Shown: positions 1 through 7,733 of the stretch, piece after piece
Layout of the letters: every line of letters begins with the position of its first letter
How positions within the stretch are numbered: position 1 is the first letter of the stretch
NCBI GenBank assembly: GCA_900550615.1
Contig: URSX01000008.1
Coordinates: 1 to 34,219, forward strand
Source: an uncultured Eubacteriales bacterium
Lineage (GTDB): Bacteria; Bacillota; Clostridia; Oscillospirales; Oscillospiraceae
DNA length: 34,219 bases
Direction of reading: 5' to 3'
The notes under the pieces: model-generated
Seen by the model: the letters and a program-made list of their open reading frames with translations, nothing else
Database searches by the model: none
Told to the model about the DNA's origin: nothing
Program-made: the position numbers and the translations under genes

Positions 1-2
1 CC

Positions 3-608
3 TTCCTGTTTTTGGGCAACGTCCCGGCTTTCGGTATGGCAGTGATTCTTCTTGTTCTCTTCGCCGTGAAGCTGAAATGGGCTCCCATTTCCGGCGGCTA
101 TGGTTTTGATATGATTCCCAATTTCAGCTGGAGGTTTATTTCCTCTGTGATTTCTCACTACCAGCTGCCCTTCTGGAGCATTGTCCTGGTTTCCATCGGC
201 GGTCAGGCCGTGGGTATGCGCTCCATGTCTATCTATGAACTTAATGCCGACTATGTCAAGTATGCCCGGTTCCTTGGCATCAAGGATCGCAAGATCGTCG
301 GTTATGTTTTCCGCAACGCCATGCTGCCCCAGGTCACCGGCCTGGCGCTGTCCATCGGCACCATGATCGGCGGCGCTCTGGTCGCTGAGATCATCTTCTC
401 CTATCCCGGTCTCGGCAGCACCATGTACAGCGCCGTCCCCACGCCGATGGACAGCAGGACGTTCCGCTTCCACAGGTGCAGGGCTGCCAACACCGCGATG
501 GAGATCAGCTCCGGCAGACCGTGGGGGGCCTCGACGATGGACACATTCCGCAGGCAGTACACCACCAGCAGCCCCATCATGGCAGCCGGCAGGGTGCGGC
601 CCAGATAG
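3..608 (+). CDS. Dipeptide/oligopeptide ABC transporter permease (DppB/AppB type), 5' cut by window, 3' chimeric
   Basis: Inner-membrane permease of a peptide-type ABC importer. The frame is open from base 3, so the start lies outside the window. Residues encoded to about base 430 match the family: several hydrophobic spans, the EAA-type cytoplasmic loop (YVKYARFLGIKDRKIV then FRNAMLP) and the late signature YPGLGSTMYSA. In the family this signature is followed by about 40 more residues with an RDY-type motif. Here the sequence after about base 434 is unrelated and is the reverse strand of azlD, which runs to a chance stop at 608. The gene therefore loses its C-terminus at an abrupt junction. 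It is either a real rearrangement or an assembly chimera. The permease call is solid; the last 58 or so codons are not part of it. Confidence 0.75.
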   Translation, partial: FLFLGNVPAFGMAVILLVLFAVKLKWAPISGGYGFDMIPNFSWRFISSVISHYQLPFWSIVLVSIGGQAVGMRSMSIYELNADYVKYARFLGIKDRKIVGYVFRNAMLPQVTGLALSIGTMIGGALVAEIIFSYPGLGSTMYSAVPTPMDSRTFRFHRCRAANTAMEISSGRPWGASTMDTFRRQYTTSSPIMAAGRVRPR

Positions 609-730
609 GTGACGATCTTGGGCACCGGGCGGCTGTCGGGAAACAGGAGGAAGGGGAGAAACCGCGTGACCATGGTGCCCGCTGTCACCGCCAGGGCGAT
701 GATCAGGGCCTGGGTCGTCGTCAATGTCAT
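401..730 (-). CDS. azlD: AzlD-type branched-chain amino acid exporter, small subunit (3' end probably altered)
   Basis: Small membrane partner of AzlC; the pair exports branched-chain amino acids and analogues. The 109-residue product has four hydrophobic segments and the AzlD-like stretch VTAGTMVTRFLPFLLF near the N-terminus, with ALHLWKRNVLLSIGVGTALYM near the end. Its ATG overlaps the azlC stop by 4 bases (ATGA), so the two are translationally coupled. The last residues (VLPRPG) come from sequence that reads as an ABC permease on the other strand. The natural C-terminus was probably replaced at the junction near 425-437. The family call is good; the stop codon is doubtful. Confidence 0.8.
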   Translation of the reverse strand: MTLTTTQALIIALAVTAGTMVTRFLPFLLFPDSRPVPKIVTYLGRTLPAAMMGLLVVYCLRNVSIVEAPHGLPELISIAVLAALHLWKRNVLLSIGVGTALYMVLPRPG

Positions 731-1461
731 AGCTTTTTCCTCCCGATCAGAAGCACCGCCAGCACCATGGCCATGGCGGGGATCACCAGCTGGTCAGCGC
801 CGAACACCGCCAGCGCGATGACGCTGCACGCCACCCCGATGATGCCGCTGGCCCGTTTCTGCGGGTCGGTGACCTGCTCGATAAACAGCACTACGAACAG
901 ACCCGTCAGGGCAAAATCCAGCCCCGTTGTGTCGAACCGGATAAACTGCCCCGCCAGAGAGCCCAGCAGGGTACCGCCCACCCAGTACACATAGTCCAGC
1001 AGCGAGACGGACAGGTAGAAATGCTTGGGGGAGACCCCCTCCGGAGGCTCCACGGAGGATACGATGGAGAAGGTCTCATCGCTGAGGGTATAGATCAGCA
1101 CCGCTTTCGCGCCGCCCATACCCCGGTATTTTTCCAGCATGGACACCCCGTAAAACAGGTGCCGGGCATTGACCATCAGGCTCATGACGAAGGCACCCAG
1201 GGGATCGAAGGCGGAGGTCAGCAGGGTGATGGCTGCGAACTGCATGCTCCCGCAAAAGGCCACCGCACTCATCAGCAGGGCCCAGGGCGCGCCGAAGCCC
1301 TTGGTCTGCATCAGCACGCCGTAGGCAAAGCTCAGCACCAGGTATCCCGTCAGCACCGGAACGGTGCAGGGAAAAGAAGCGGCAATGGCTCTGCGCCAGC
1401 ACAGCGCCCCCTGGCCGGAGGCGCTGCCGCCCGCCGGAGGCATATCATTGGTTTTCATCAT
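727..1461 (-). CDS. azlC: AzlC-type branched-chain amino acid exporter, large subunit
   Basis: Large subunit of the AzlCD exporter, an integral membrane protein of 244 residues, normal for the family. Family-typical segments are visible: FAYGVLMQTKGFG, the FCGSMQFAAI stretch, and MVNARHLFYGVSM around residues 100-115. Five or more hydrophobic spans follow, ending in basic GRKKL. The ATG lies only a few bases after the glnA stop, and azlD overlaps its 3' end, so glnA-azlC-azlD look like one minus-strand transcript. This suggests amino-acid efflux tied to nitrogen assimilation, which is inference from order only. Confidence 0.88.
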   Translation of the reverse strand: MMKTNDMPPAGGSASGQGALCWRRAIAASFPCTVPVLTGYLVLSFAYGVLMQTKGFGAPWALLMSAVAFCGSMQFAAITLLTSAFDPLGAFVMSLMVNARHLFYGVSMLEKYRGMGGAKAVLIYTLSDETFSIVSSVEPPEGVSPKHFYLSVSLLDYVYWVGGTLLGSLAGQFIRFDTTGLDFALTGLFVVLFIEQVTDPQKRASGIIGVACSVIALAVFGADQLVIPAMAMVLAVLLIGRKKL

Positions 1462-1464
1462 ATT

Positions 1465-3561
1465 TTACACACTGAAAAGAATGTCGGCATAGGTGGGATA
1501 GGGCCAGAACTCGGCGGCGGTGTGGGACTCCAGCCGGTTCACCAGGTGACTGGCCTTATATTCCAGGGCGTACACCACGTCCCGGTAGTACCGGGCGGAC
1601 TCGATGCCGCCCTCGGCGTCGGGGGCCTCGGCCAGGGCCTTGGTCATGGCCTTGGCGGTGTTGTACAGCTCCTCGTTCCAGGTGCAGAGGGTCTGCAGCA
1701 GATCCGTCTCGGCGGCGCAGTCCAGATACAGGGCCTTCTTGCGCTGTACAGCCTTGGCCAGCTCCCCGGTGTAGCGGGACACGGCGGGGAAGATGCTTCG
1801 CCGGATCATAGCCAGCAGCGTGTTGGCCTCGATGGCCGTGATCTTGCAGTAATTTTCCAGATGGATGCCGTAGCGGGCGTGCATCTCCACCTGGGAGAAA
1901 ACGTCGTGCTTGGTGAACAGGTCGATGTTCTTTTTGTCGATATAGGCGGGCATGCTGTCCACGGTGTCCCGCAGGTTGCTCAGCCCCCGGCGCTTGGCCT
2001 CCTCCGCCCAGGAGTCGTCGTAGCCGTTGCCGTTGAAGATGATGCGCTGGTGGGCCTTAAAGGTGTCGTGCAGCAGGGCCTGCAGGGCGGCGTTGAAGTC
2101 CTCGGCCTTTTCCAGAATATCGGCGAACTGGCCCAGCTCCTCGGCCATAATGGTGTTGAGCACGGTGTTGGGGCTGGCCACGGACTGGGAGGAGCCCAGC
2201 ATGCGGAACTCAAATTTGTTGCCCGTGAAGGCCAGGGGAGAGGTGCGGTTGCGGTCGGTGGTATCCTGGGGGATCTCCGGCAGGGTGTCCACGCCGATCT
2301 CCAGCTTCTTTTTGGTCATGTCCACATATTCCGTGCCCTGGATGATGGAGTCCAGCACAGCGGTGAGCTCGTCACCCAGGAAGATGGAGATCACCGCCGG
2401 GGGTGCCTCATTGCCGCCCAGGCGCAGGTCGTTGCCGGGGTAGGACACGCAGCAGCGCAGAATGTCCTGGTACTCGTCCACACCCTTGATAAACGCGGCC
2501 AGAAACAGCAGGAACTGGGCGTTCTGGCTGGGGGTCTTGCCGGGCTTTAAGAGGTTCTCGCCGGTGTCGGTGGCCAGGGACCAGTTGTCATGCTTGCCGC
2601 TGCCATTGACCCCGGCAAAGGGCTTCTCGTGGAGCAGGCACACCAGACCGTGGCGGTCAGCCACCTTTTTCAGCAGCGCCATGGTCAGCTGGTTGTGATC
2701 CGTGGCGGTGTTGGCGTCGGTATATACCGGGGCGATCTCGTGTTGAGCCGGGGCCACCTCGTTGTGCTCGGTTTTGGCGAACACACCCAGCTTCCACAGC
2801 TCCTGGTCCAGATCCGCCATGAATCCGGCGACTCTGGGCCGGATGGCGCCGTAGTAGTGGTCGTCCAGCTCCTGGCCCTTGGGAGGCCGCGCGCCAAACA
2901 GGGTGCGGCCGCACAGCTTCAAATCCTCCCGCTTCTGATACATGCTCTTGTCGATGAGAAAGTACTCCTGCTCCGGGCCCACCTGGGGGATCACGTGCTT
3001 GGCCTCTGTATTTCCGAACAGGCGCAGGATCCGCATGCTCTGCTGATCCAGCCGGCTCATGGAGCGCAGCAGGGGCGTCTTCTTGTCCAGCACCTGCCCG
3101 CTGTAGGAGCAGAACACCGTAGGGATGTACAGAGTCTTGTCCTTCACGAAGGCGTAGGAGGTGGGATCCCAGGCGGTGTAGCCCCGGGCCTCAAAGGTGG
3201 CCCGCAGGCCGCCGGAGGGGAAGGAGGAGGCATCCGCCTCGCCCCGGGACAGCTCCTTGCCGGACAGCTCCATGATGACCGAGCCCTTGCCGTCGGGGGT
3301 GATAAAGCTGTCGTGCTTCTCGGCGGTGACGCCGGTCATGGGCTGGAACCAATGGGTGTAATGGGTGGCGCCCAGCTCCGTGGCCCAGTCCTTCATGGCC
3401 GCGGCGATCTGGTCGGCAATGGAACGCTGCAGGGTAGTACCCTGGGCCATGCACTGCCTCCAAGCTTCGTAGGCGTCGGCGGACAGGCGCTGTCGCATTT
3501 TGTCCTCATTAAAGACCATGCAGCCGAACAGTTCCGGGATGTTTTTGATTTTTTCGTCCAT
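1465..3561 (-). CDS. glnA: Glutamine synthetase type III (GSIII)
   Basis: Makes glutamine from glutamate, ammonia and ATP in the cytoplasm. The product is 698 residues, the size of GSIII (GSI is about 450). Visible family features are the N-terminal MDEKIKNIPELFG, VGPEQEYFLID and KTEHNEVAPAQHEIAP (glutamate/metal-binding region), FAGVNGSGKHDNWS (ATP-region glycines) and GNDLRLGGNEAPPAV. The start was chosen at 3561 because AAAGGAG lies 7 bases upstream; the open frame extends further up without a ribosome site. It sits between the spoIIM-like gene and azlC on the same strand with short gaps, consistent with co-transcription. No glutamine riboswitch or GlnR-like box was recognised. Confidence 0.96.
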   Translation of the reverse strand: MDEKIKNIPELFGCMVFNEDKMRQRLSADAYEAWRQCMAQGTTLQRSIADQIAAAMKDWATELGATHYTHWFQPMTGVTAEKHDSFITPDGKGSVIMELSGKELSRGEADASSFPSGGLRATFEARGYTAWDPTSYAFVKDKTLYIPTVFCSYSGQVLDKKTPLLRSMSRLDQQSMRILRLFGNTEAKHVIPQVGPEQEYFLIDKSMYQKREDLKLCGRTLFGARPPKGQELDDHYYGAIRPRVAGFMADLDQELWKLGVFAKTEHNEVAPAQHEIAPVYTDANTATDHNQLTMALLKKVADRHGLVCLLHEKPFAGVNGSGKHDNWSLATDTGENLLKPGKTPSQNAQFLLFLAAFIKGVDEYQDILRCCVSYPGNDLRLGGNEAPPAVISIFLGDELTAVLDSIIQGTEYVDMTKKKLEIGVDTLPEIPQDTTDRNRTSPLAFTGNKFEFRMLGSSQSVASPNTVLNTIMAEELGQFADILEKAEDFNAALQALLHDTFKAHQRIIFNGNGYDDSWAEEAKRRGLSNLRDTVDSMPAYIDKKNIDLFTKHDVFSQVEMHARYGIHLENYCKITAIEANTLLAMIRRSIFPAVSRYTGELAKAVQRKKALYLDCAAETDLLQTLCTWNEELYNTAKAMTKALAEAPDAEGGIESARYYRDVVYALEYKASHLVNRLESHTAAEFWPYPTYADILFSV

Positions 3562-3568
3562 TGCAAAC

Positions 3569-3596
3569 TCCTTTCGCCGCCCTTGGCGGCAATTTT
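3569..3596. other. Hairpin in the spoIIM-like/glnA gap
   Basis: The 36-base gap holds GCCGCC-CTT-GGCGGC followed on the plus strand by AATTTTTTAT. Read with the genes (minus strand), the hairpin stands directly before the glnA ribosome site with no T-run after it. It would therefore act as a 5' leader stem or an mRNA processing/stability element for glnA rather than as a terminator in that direction. Confidence 0.5.
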
Positions 3597-4217
3597 TTAT
3601 AACACCGCCTGAAGCAGGACGGGTGTAAGATAGGTTTCGATAGCGGCGGCCGCCAGAAGCAGCGGCAGGATCCACAGAAGCATGATCTGCCCGCACTGAC
3701 CGGCGGCAGCCCGGACAGCCCCCGCTTTCTTTTGCAGCAGGGCGGCGGACACCTCTCCGCACAGGTGCAGGCCCGCCGAGACTGCCAGCACCAGGGCCGT
3801 CAGCTCAAAAACGCCGTGGGGCAGGATGCCCGCCAGATACTTCCACAGGGGGATCCCCTTGTGGATGTAGTACCCAGCGAACAGGCCCAGGCTGGCGCCG
3901 TTGACGCCCAGAGTCAGGGCCGACAGACGGATAAACGGGAGCAGCCCGTAGGCGATACATGTCATCATGGCGATGAGATTGTTCATCAGCAACGCGGAAA
4001 ACACGATCTGCCCGCTCTCGTCCGCCACGCCCTTTTGCAGCAGCATCTGGGCGAATTGCTCCACGATGCCGTCGGCCTGCTGGGGAAAGAGCATGCTCCC
4101 GGCGAAGCTCAGAAGGATCAGCCCCGCCAAGGTCAGCGCAGTCACGGCCACCGAGCCGCCGAATCCCCGGCGGAAGAAATCGATGCTGCCGCCGTACAGC
4201 TGCTTTACAGTGCCCAC
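3597..4217 (-). CDS. SpoIIM-like stage II sporulation / DUF95 membrane protein
   Basis: A 206-residue integral membrane protein. It resembles SpoIIM, the engulfment-complex protein, in its soluble N-terminal part (LYGGSIDFFRRGFGGSV), in NNLIAMMTCIAYGLLPF, and in the glycine-rich spans with LGLFAGYYIHKGIPLWKYLAGILPHGVFELTAL split across two helices. The PHGVFEL motif is characteristic. It starts at a GTG that overlaps the gltX stop region by 13 bases, so translation is probably coupled to gltX. A role in sporulation is inferred from family; some DUF95 proteins have other roles. Sequence similarity reads as convincing at family level only. Confidence 0.8.
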   Translation of the reverse strand: MGTVKQLYGGSIDFFRRGFGGSVAVTALTLAGLILLSFAGSMLFPQQADGIVEQFAQMLLQKGVADESGQIVFSALLMNNLIAMMTCIAYGLLPFIRLSALTLGVNGASLGLFAGYYIHKGIPLWKYLAGILPHGVFELTALVLAVSAGLHLCGEVSAALLQKKAGAVRAAAGQCGQIMLLWILPLLLAAAAIETYLTPVLLQAVL

Positions 4218-5701
4218 GCGTTCAGCTTGTCAAGACCGGCCCGCAGGCGGCGCAGAGTCTCGTCTTTCCCCAGAATGGCGCAGATCTCCACCGCGCCGCC
4301 GGGGGTGACCAGCTTGCCTGCGGCGGCGATGCGCACGGGCCACATGAGCTTGGCGTTCTTCACCTCCAGCTGCTCCGCCAGGGCGATGAGACCGTCGTGG
4401 ACGCTCTCCACCGTCCAGGTTGGGAGGGCCTCCAGCATGGGGATGGCCGCCTCCAGCATGGCTTTGCAGACTGCGGGATCGGTCTTGGCCTTTTTGTTGG
4501 TGAAAAACTCCACACTGTACTCCGGGCAGGCGTCGAAGAAGTCCACCTTCTCGGGAATGTCCGCCAGGCGCTCGCACCGGGCCTGGAGCAGCCCCGCGAT
4601 GGCGGCGATGTCGAAATCGCCTTTCACCGTCCGGCGGATATAGGGCTCGGCCACCTGGGCAAAGGCCTCCGAAGCCATGGCCCGCAGGTAGACGGCGTTG
4701 AAGTGATCCAGCTTGGCCCGGTCGAAGATGGCCGGGGACTTGGAGATACCGGTGATGTCGAATGCCTTCACCAGCTCCGGCAGGGTGAAAATCTCCTGCT
4801 CGGCCAGCTCACCCTTGGGGCTCCAGCCCAGCAAGGCCACATAGTTGAGGATGGCCTCCGTGAGGTAGCCCTCCGCCTTCAGATCCTCGTAGGAGGGATC
4901 GCCGTGACGCTTAGACATTTTGTTCTGGGCGTCCCGCATCACGGGAGAGCAGTGGACATAGGTGGGAATTTCCCAGCCGAAGGCCCGGTACAGCAGGTCG
5001 TATTTGGGAGCGGAGGAGAGATATTCGCTGCCCCGCACCACATGGGTGATGCCCATAAGATGGTCGTCGATGACGTTGGCGAAGTTGTAGGTGGGCAGGC
5101 CGTCCCGCTTCAGGAGCACCTGATCGTCCAGGGTGCTGTTTTCCACGGTGATATCGCCGAAAATGGCGTCGTGGAAGGTGGTGGTACCCTCCGCGGGGAT
5201 CTTCTGGCGGATGACATAGGGCTCGCCTGCCTCCACCCGGCGCAGTGCCTCCTCCAGCGGCAGATCCCGGCAGGGATCGGCGGCGCGGGAGAAGTCGCCG
5301 CTGTCCTCCTCGGACTCGGTTTTCTCGCAGAAGCAGTAGTAGGCTGCGCCCTTTTCCGCCAGCAGCCTTGCATATTTTCCATAGGTGTCCCGGCGCTGGG
5401 ACTGGATATAGGGGGCCACAGGACCGCCCACATCGGGGCCCTCGTCGTGGGTGAGGCCGCACTCGGCCATGGTACGGTAGATTACATCCACCGCACCTTC
5501 CACCTGACGGTTCTGGTCGGTGTCCTCGATGCGCAGGATAAACGTGCCGCCATGGGAGCGGGCGATGAGCCAGGTATACAAGGCCGTGCGCAGATTGCCC
5601 ACATGCATGTAGCCCGTGGGCGAGGGGGCAAACCGGGTGCGCACCTTGCCGTGGGGGATCTTTTCCTCCATCTGCTCGAAATAGCTGTGATCCAGTGTCA
5701 T
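4205..5701 (-). CDS. gltX: Glutamyl-tRNA synthetase
   Basis: Charges tRNA-Glu (and often tRNA-Gln in Firmicutes) in the cytoplasm. The 498-residue class I synthetase shows the HIGH-equivalent PSPTGYMHVGNLRTALY at about residues 27-43 and the KMSKS-equivalent QNKMSKRHGD in the middle. It has a helical anticodon-binding C-terminal half. Length is normal. It heads the minus-strand cluster gltX > spoIIM-like > glnA > azlCD. A good sigma-A promoter lies upstream at 5768-5795. No T-box leader was seen. Confidence 0.97.
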   Translation of the reverse strand: MTLDHSYFEQMEEKIPHGKVRTRFAPSPTGYMHVGNLRTALYTWLIARSHGGTFILRIEDTDQNRQVEGAVDVIYRTMAECGLTHDEGPDVGGPVAPYIQSQRRDTYGKYARLLAEKGAAYYCFCEKTESEEDSGDFSRAADPCRDLPLEEALRRVEAGEPYVIRQKIPAEGTTTFHDAIFGDITVENSTLDDQVLLKRDGLPTYNFANVIDDHLMGITHVVRGSEYLSSAPKYDLLYRAFGWEIPTYVHCSPVMRDAQNKMSKRHGDPSYEDLKAEGYLTEAILNYVALLGWSPKGELAEQEIFTLPELVKAFDITGISKSPAIFDRAKLDHFNAVYLRAMASEAFAQVAEPYIRRTVKGDFDIAAIAGLLQARCERLADIPEKVDFFDACPEYSVEFFTNKKAKTDPAVCKAMLEAAIPMLEALPTWTVESVHDGLIALAEQLEVKNAKLMWPVRIAAAGKLVTPGGAVEICAILGKDETLRRLRAGLDKLNAWAL

Positions 5702-5767
5702 AGCATTAAACCTCCCCAGTAAAAATCAAAAAGCAAATACTATTCCATACTAAAAATATACCATACC

Positions 5768-5795
5768 ATTATATTTTAACTTCCGAAAAAGTCAA
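5768..5795 (-). promoter_or_regulatory. Sigma-A promoter for gltX cluster
   Basis: On the minus strand TTGACT (5795-5790) and TATAAT (5773-5768) are separated by 16 bases, about 65 bases ahead of the gltX start. This is a near-consensus housekeeping promoter. Confidence 0.75.
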
Positions 5796-5911
5796 GAATA
5801 AACACGCCATCCGGTTGCAATTTTGTGGGATTAGTGATAACATGACATTGATTAGCATGAAATTGGGGCAAAATTTCAGATATGCCCCTCTTTCGGAAGG
5901 AGAATAACCAT

Positions 5912-6916
5912 ATGGAAACCACTGTGGAAAAGAAAAAACGGATATTCAGCGGCATCCAGCCCAGCGGCGAGCTGACCCTGGGCTCCTACATGGGAGCCAT
6001 CCGCAACTGGGCGGACCTGCAGGAGGAATATGACTGCCTGTACTGCATCGTGGATATGCACGCCATCACCGTGCGGCAGGATCCGGCCACCCTGCGCCGC
6101 CGCAGCGTGAACCAGCTGGCCCAGTACATCGCCTGCGGCCTGGATCCCAAGAAGAACATCATGTTCATCCAGAGCCATGTGCCCCAGCACGCGGAGCTGA
6201 GCTGGATCCTGGGCTGCTACACCCAGTTCGGCGAGCTGAGCCGCATGACCCAGTTCAAGGCCAAGGCCAAGCAGCATGCGGACAACATCACCGCGGGCCT
6301 TTTCACCTACCCCGTTTTGATGGCGGCGGACATTCTGCTGTACCAGGCGGATCTGGTGCCGGTGGGGGAGGATCAGCGCCAGCATGTGGAGCTGACAAGG
6401 GACATCGCCCAGCGGTTCAACGGCCTGTACAGCGATACCTTTACCCTGCCGGAGGCATTCATCCCCAAGATGGGCGCCCGGGTCATGAGTCTTGCAAACC
6501 CCGAGAACAAGATGAGCAAGTCCGACCCCGACGGATGTGTGTTCCTCATGGACAAGCCCGAGGACATCATGCGCAAGTTCAAGCGCGCCGTCACCGACTG
6601 CGAGACAGCGGTGAAGTTTGACAAGGAGAATAAGGCCGGTATCTCCAACCTGCTGACCATCTACTGCGCCGCCACCGGCAAGACCATGACCGAGGCGGAG
6701 GCGGAGTTTGCCGGCCAGGGCTACGGTGTCTTCAAGCCCGCTGTGGGTGAGGCCGTGGTGGAGCTGCTGCGGCCCCTGCGGGAGGAGAGCGAGCGCATTA
6801 TGAAGGACAAGGCGTATCTGGAGAGCGTTTACAAGGAGGGAGCGGAGCACGCTTCCTACCTGGCCCAGAAGACTCTGAGCAAGGTGCACCGCAAGATCGG
6901 GTTTGTGGCAAAATAA
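5912..6916 (+). CDS. trpS: Tryptophanyl-tRNA synthetase
   Basis: Charges tRNA-Trp. The 334-residue product has the class I HIGH-equivalent SGIQPSGELTLGSYMGAI at residues 13-30 and the KMSKS motif in NPENKMSKSDPD. The dimer-forming Rossmann core contains ADILLYQADLVPVGEDQRQH, typical of bacterial TrpRS. The start at 5912 was chosen for AAGGAG 9 bases upstream; an in-frame ATG at 5882 has no ribosome site. It is transcribed divergently from gltX. No T-box, which is common for trpS in Firmicutes, could be recognised in the 200-base gap. Confidence 0.97.
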   Translation: METTVEKKKRIFSGIQPSGELTLGSYMGAIRNWADLQEEYDCLYCIVDMHAITVRQDPATLRRRSVNQLAQYIACGLDPKKNIMFIQSHVPQHAELSWILGCYTQFGELSRMTQFKAKAKQHADNITAGLFTYPVLMAADILLYQADLVPVGEDQRQHVELTRDIAQRFNGLYSDTFTLPEAFIPKMGARVMSLANPENKMSKSDPDGCVFLMDKPEDIMRKFKRAVTDCETAVKFDKENKAGISNLLTIYCAATGKTMTEAEAEFAGQGYGVFKPAVGEAVVELLRPLREESERIMKDKAYLESVYKEGAEHASYLAQKTLSKVHRKIGFVAK

Positions 6917-6943
6917 GAGCTTGGCTGTAGCGCGTATGTTTCC

Positions 6944-6972
6944 TTGCAGAGACGGAAAACATTTGTTATAAT
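6944..6972 (+). promoter_or_regulatory. Sigma-A promoter for Fe-S scaffold-like/GGGtGRT operon
   Basis: TTGCAG (6944-6949), a 17-base spacer and a perfect TATAAT (6967-6972) lie about 50 bases before the gene at 7025. Confidence 0.8.
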
Positions 6973-7024
6973 CGAGAGTGAACGAACGCAGCAAAATAAA
7001 TCACATAGAAAGGAATTGGCAACT

Positions 7025-7717
7025 ATGATCTATACCAGCGAAGTGCAGCATATGTGCCCCATCGCTAAGGGCGCTTATCACGGGCCCGCCCCCATTCCCG
7101 AGGAGGGCAAGTGGATCCAGGCCAAGGAAATCGGCGACATCTCCGGCTTCACCCACGGTATCGGCTGGTGCGCCCCCCAGCAGGGCGCCTGCAAGCTGAC
7201 GTTGAACGTGAAAAACGGCGTCATCGAGGAGGCTCTGGTGGAGACCATCGGCTGCTCCGGCATGACTCATTCCGCGGCTATGGCATCCGAAATTCTCATT
7301 GGCAAGACCATTCTGGAGGCACTGAACACCGACCTGGTCTGTGACGCTATCAATACCGCCATGCGCGAGCTGTTTTTGCAGATCGTGTATGGCCGCACCC
7401 AATCCGCTTTCTCCGAGGGCGGCCTGGCAGTGGGCGCTTCCCTGGAGGATCTGGGCAAGGGCCTGCGCAGCCAGGTGGGCACCATGTTCGCCACCAAGGA
7501 AAAGGGCCCCCGCTATCTGGAAATGGCCGAGGGCTATGTGACCCGTGTGGCCCTGAATAAGGACGACGAGATCGTGGGCTACGAGTTCATCAGCCTGGGC
7601 AAGATGATGGACTTCATCAAGAAGGGCGACGACGCGGGCACCGCTCTGGAAAAGGCCAAGGGCCACTATGGCCAGTTCGATAGCGCCGCCAAGTATGTCG
7701 ATCCCAGACAGGAATAA
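7025..7717 (+). CDS. Iron-sulfur cluster scaffold-like (IscU/NifU-type) protein of the GGGtGRT pair
   Basis: A 230-residue protein whose middle resembles IscU/NifU scaffold domains. It has a cysteine in QQGACKLTLNVKNGVIEEA, a second in VETIGCSGMTHSAAMASEILIGKT, and a later helical segment with GLAVGASLEDLGKGLRS. The N-terminal 40 residues hold another cysteine (HMCPIAKG), and IGWCAPQQG follows. Proteins of this kind occur beside GGGtGRT proteins in Clostridia; the exact role is not established. Start chosen at 7025 (AAAGGAATT upstream). It is 16 bases from the next gene, which has a strong AAGGAGGAGG site, so the two form an operon under the 6944 promoter. Confidence 0.8.
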   Translation: MIYTSEVQHMCPIAKGAYHGPAPIPEEGKWIQAKEIGDISGFTHGIGWCAPQQGACKLTLNVKNGVIEEALVETIGCSGMTHSAAMASEILIGKTILEALNTDLVCDAINTAMRELFLQIVYGRTQSAFSEGGLAVGASLEDLGKGLRSQVGTMFATKEKGPRYLEMAEGYVTRVALNKDDEIVGYEFISLGKMMDFIKKGDDAGTALEKAKGHYGQFDSAAKYVDPRQE

Positions 7718-7733
7718 GGAGGAGGACGAAATT

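Noticed and set aside
1021..2550. Long plus-strand ORF (509 codons) opposite glnA
   Set aside because: Low-complexity G/H/V/Q-rich translation typical of the antisense frame of a high-GC gene; glnA on the other strand is unmistakable.
3732..5722. Plus-strand ORFs opposite spoIIM-like and gltX
   Set aside because: Shadow frames with no motifs.
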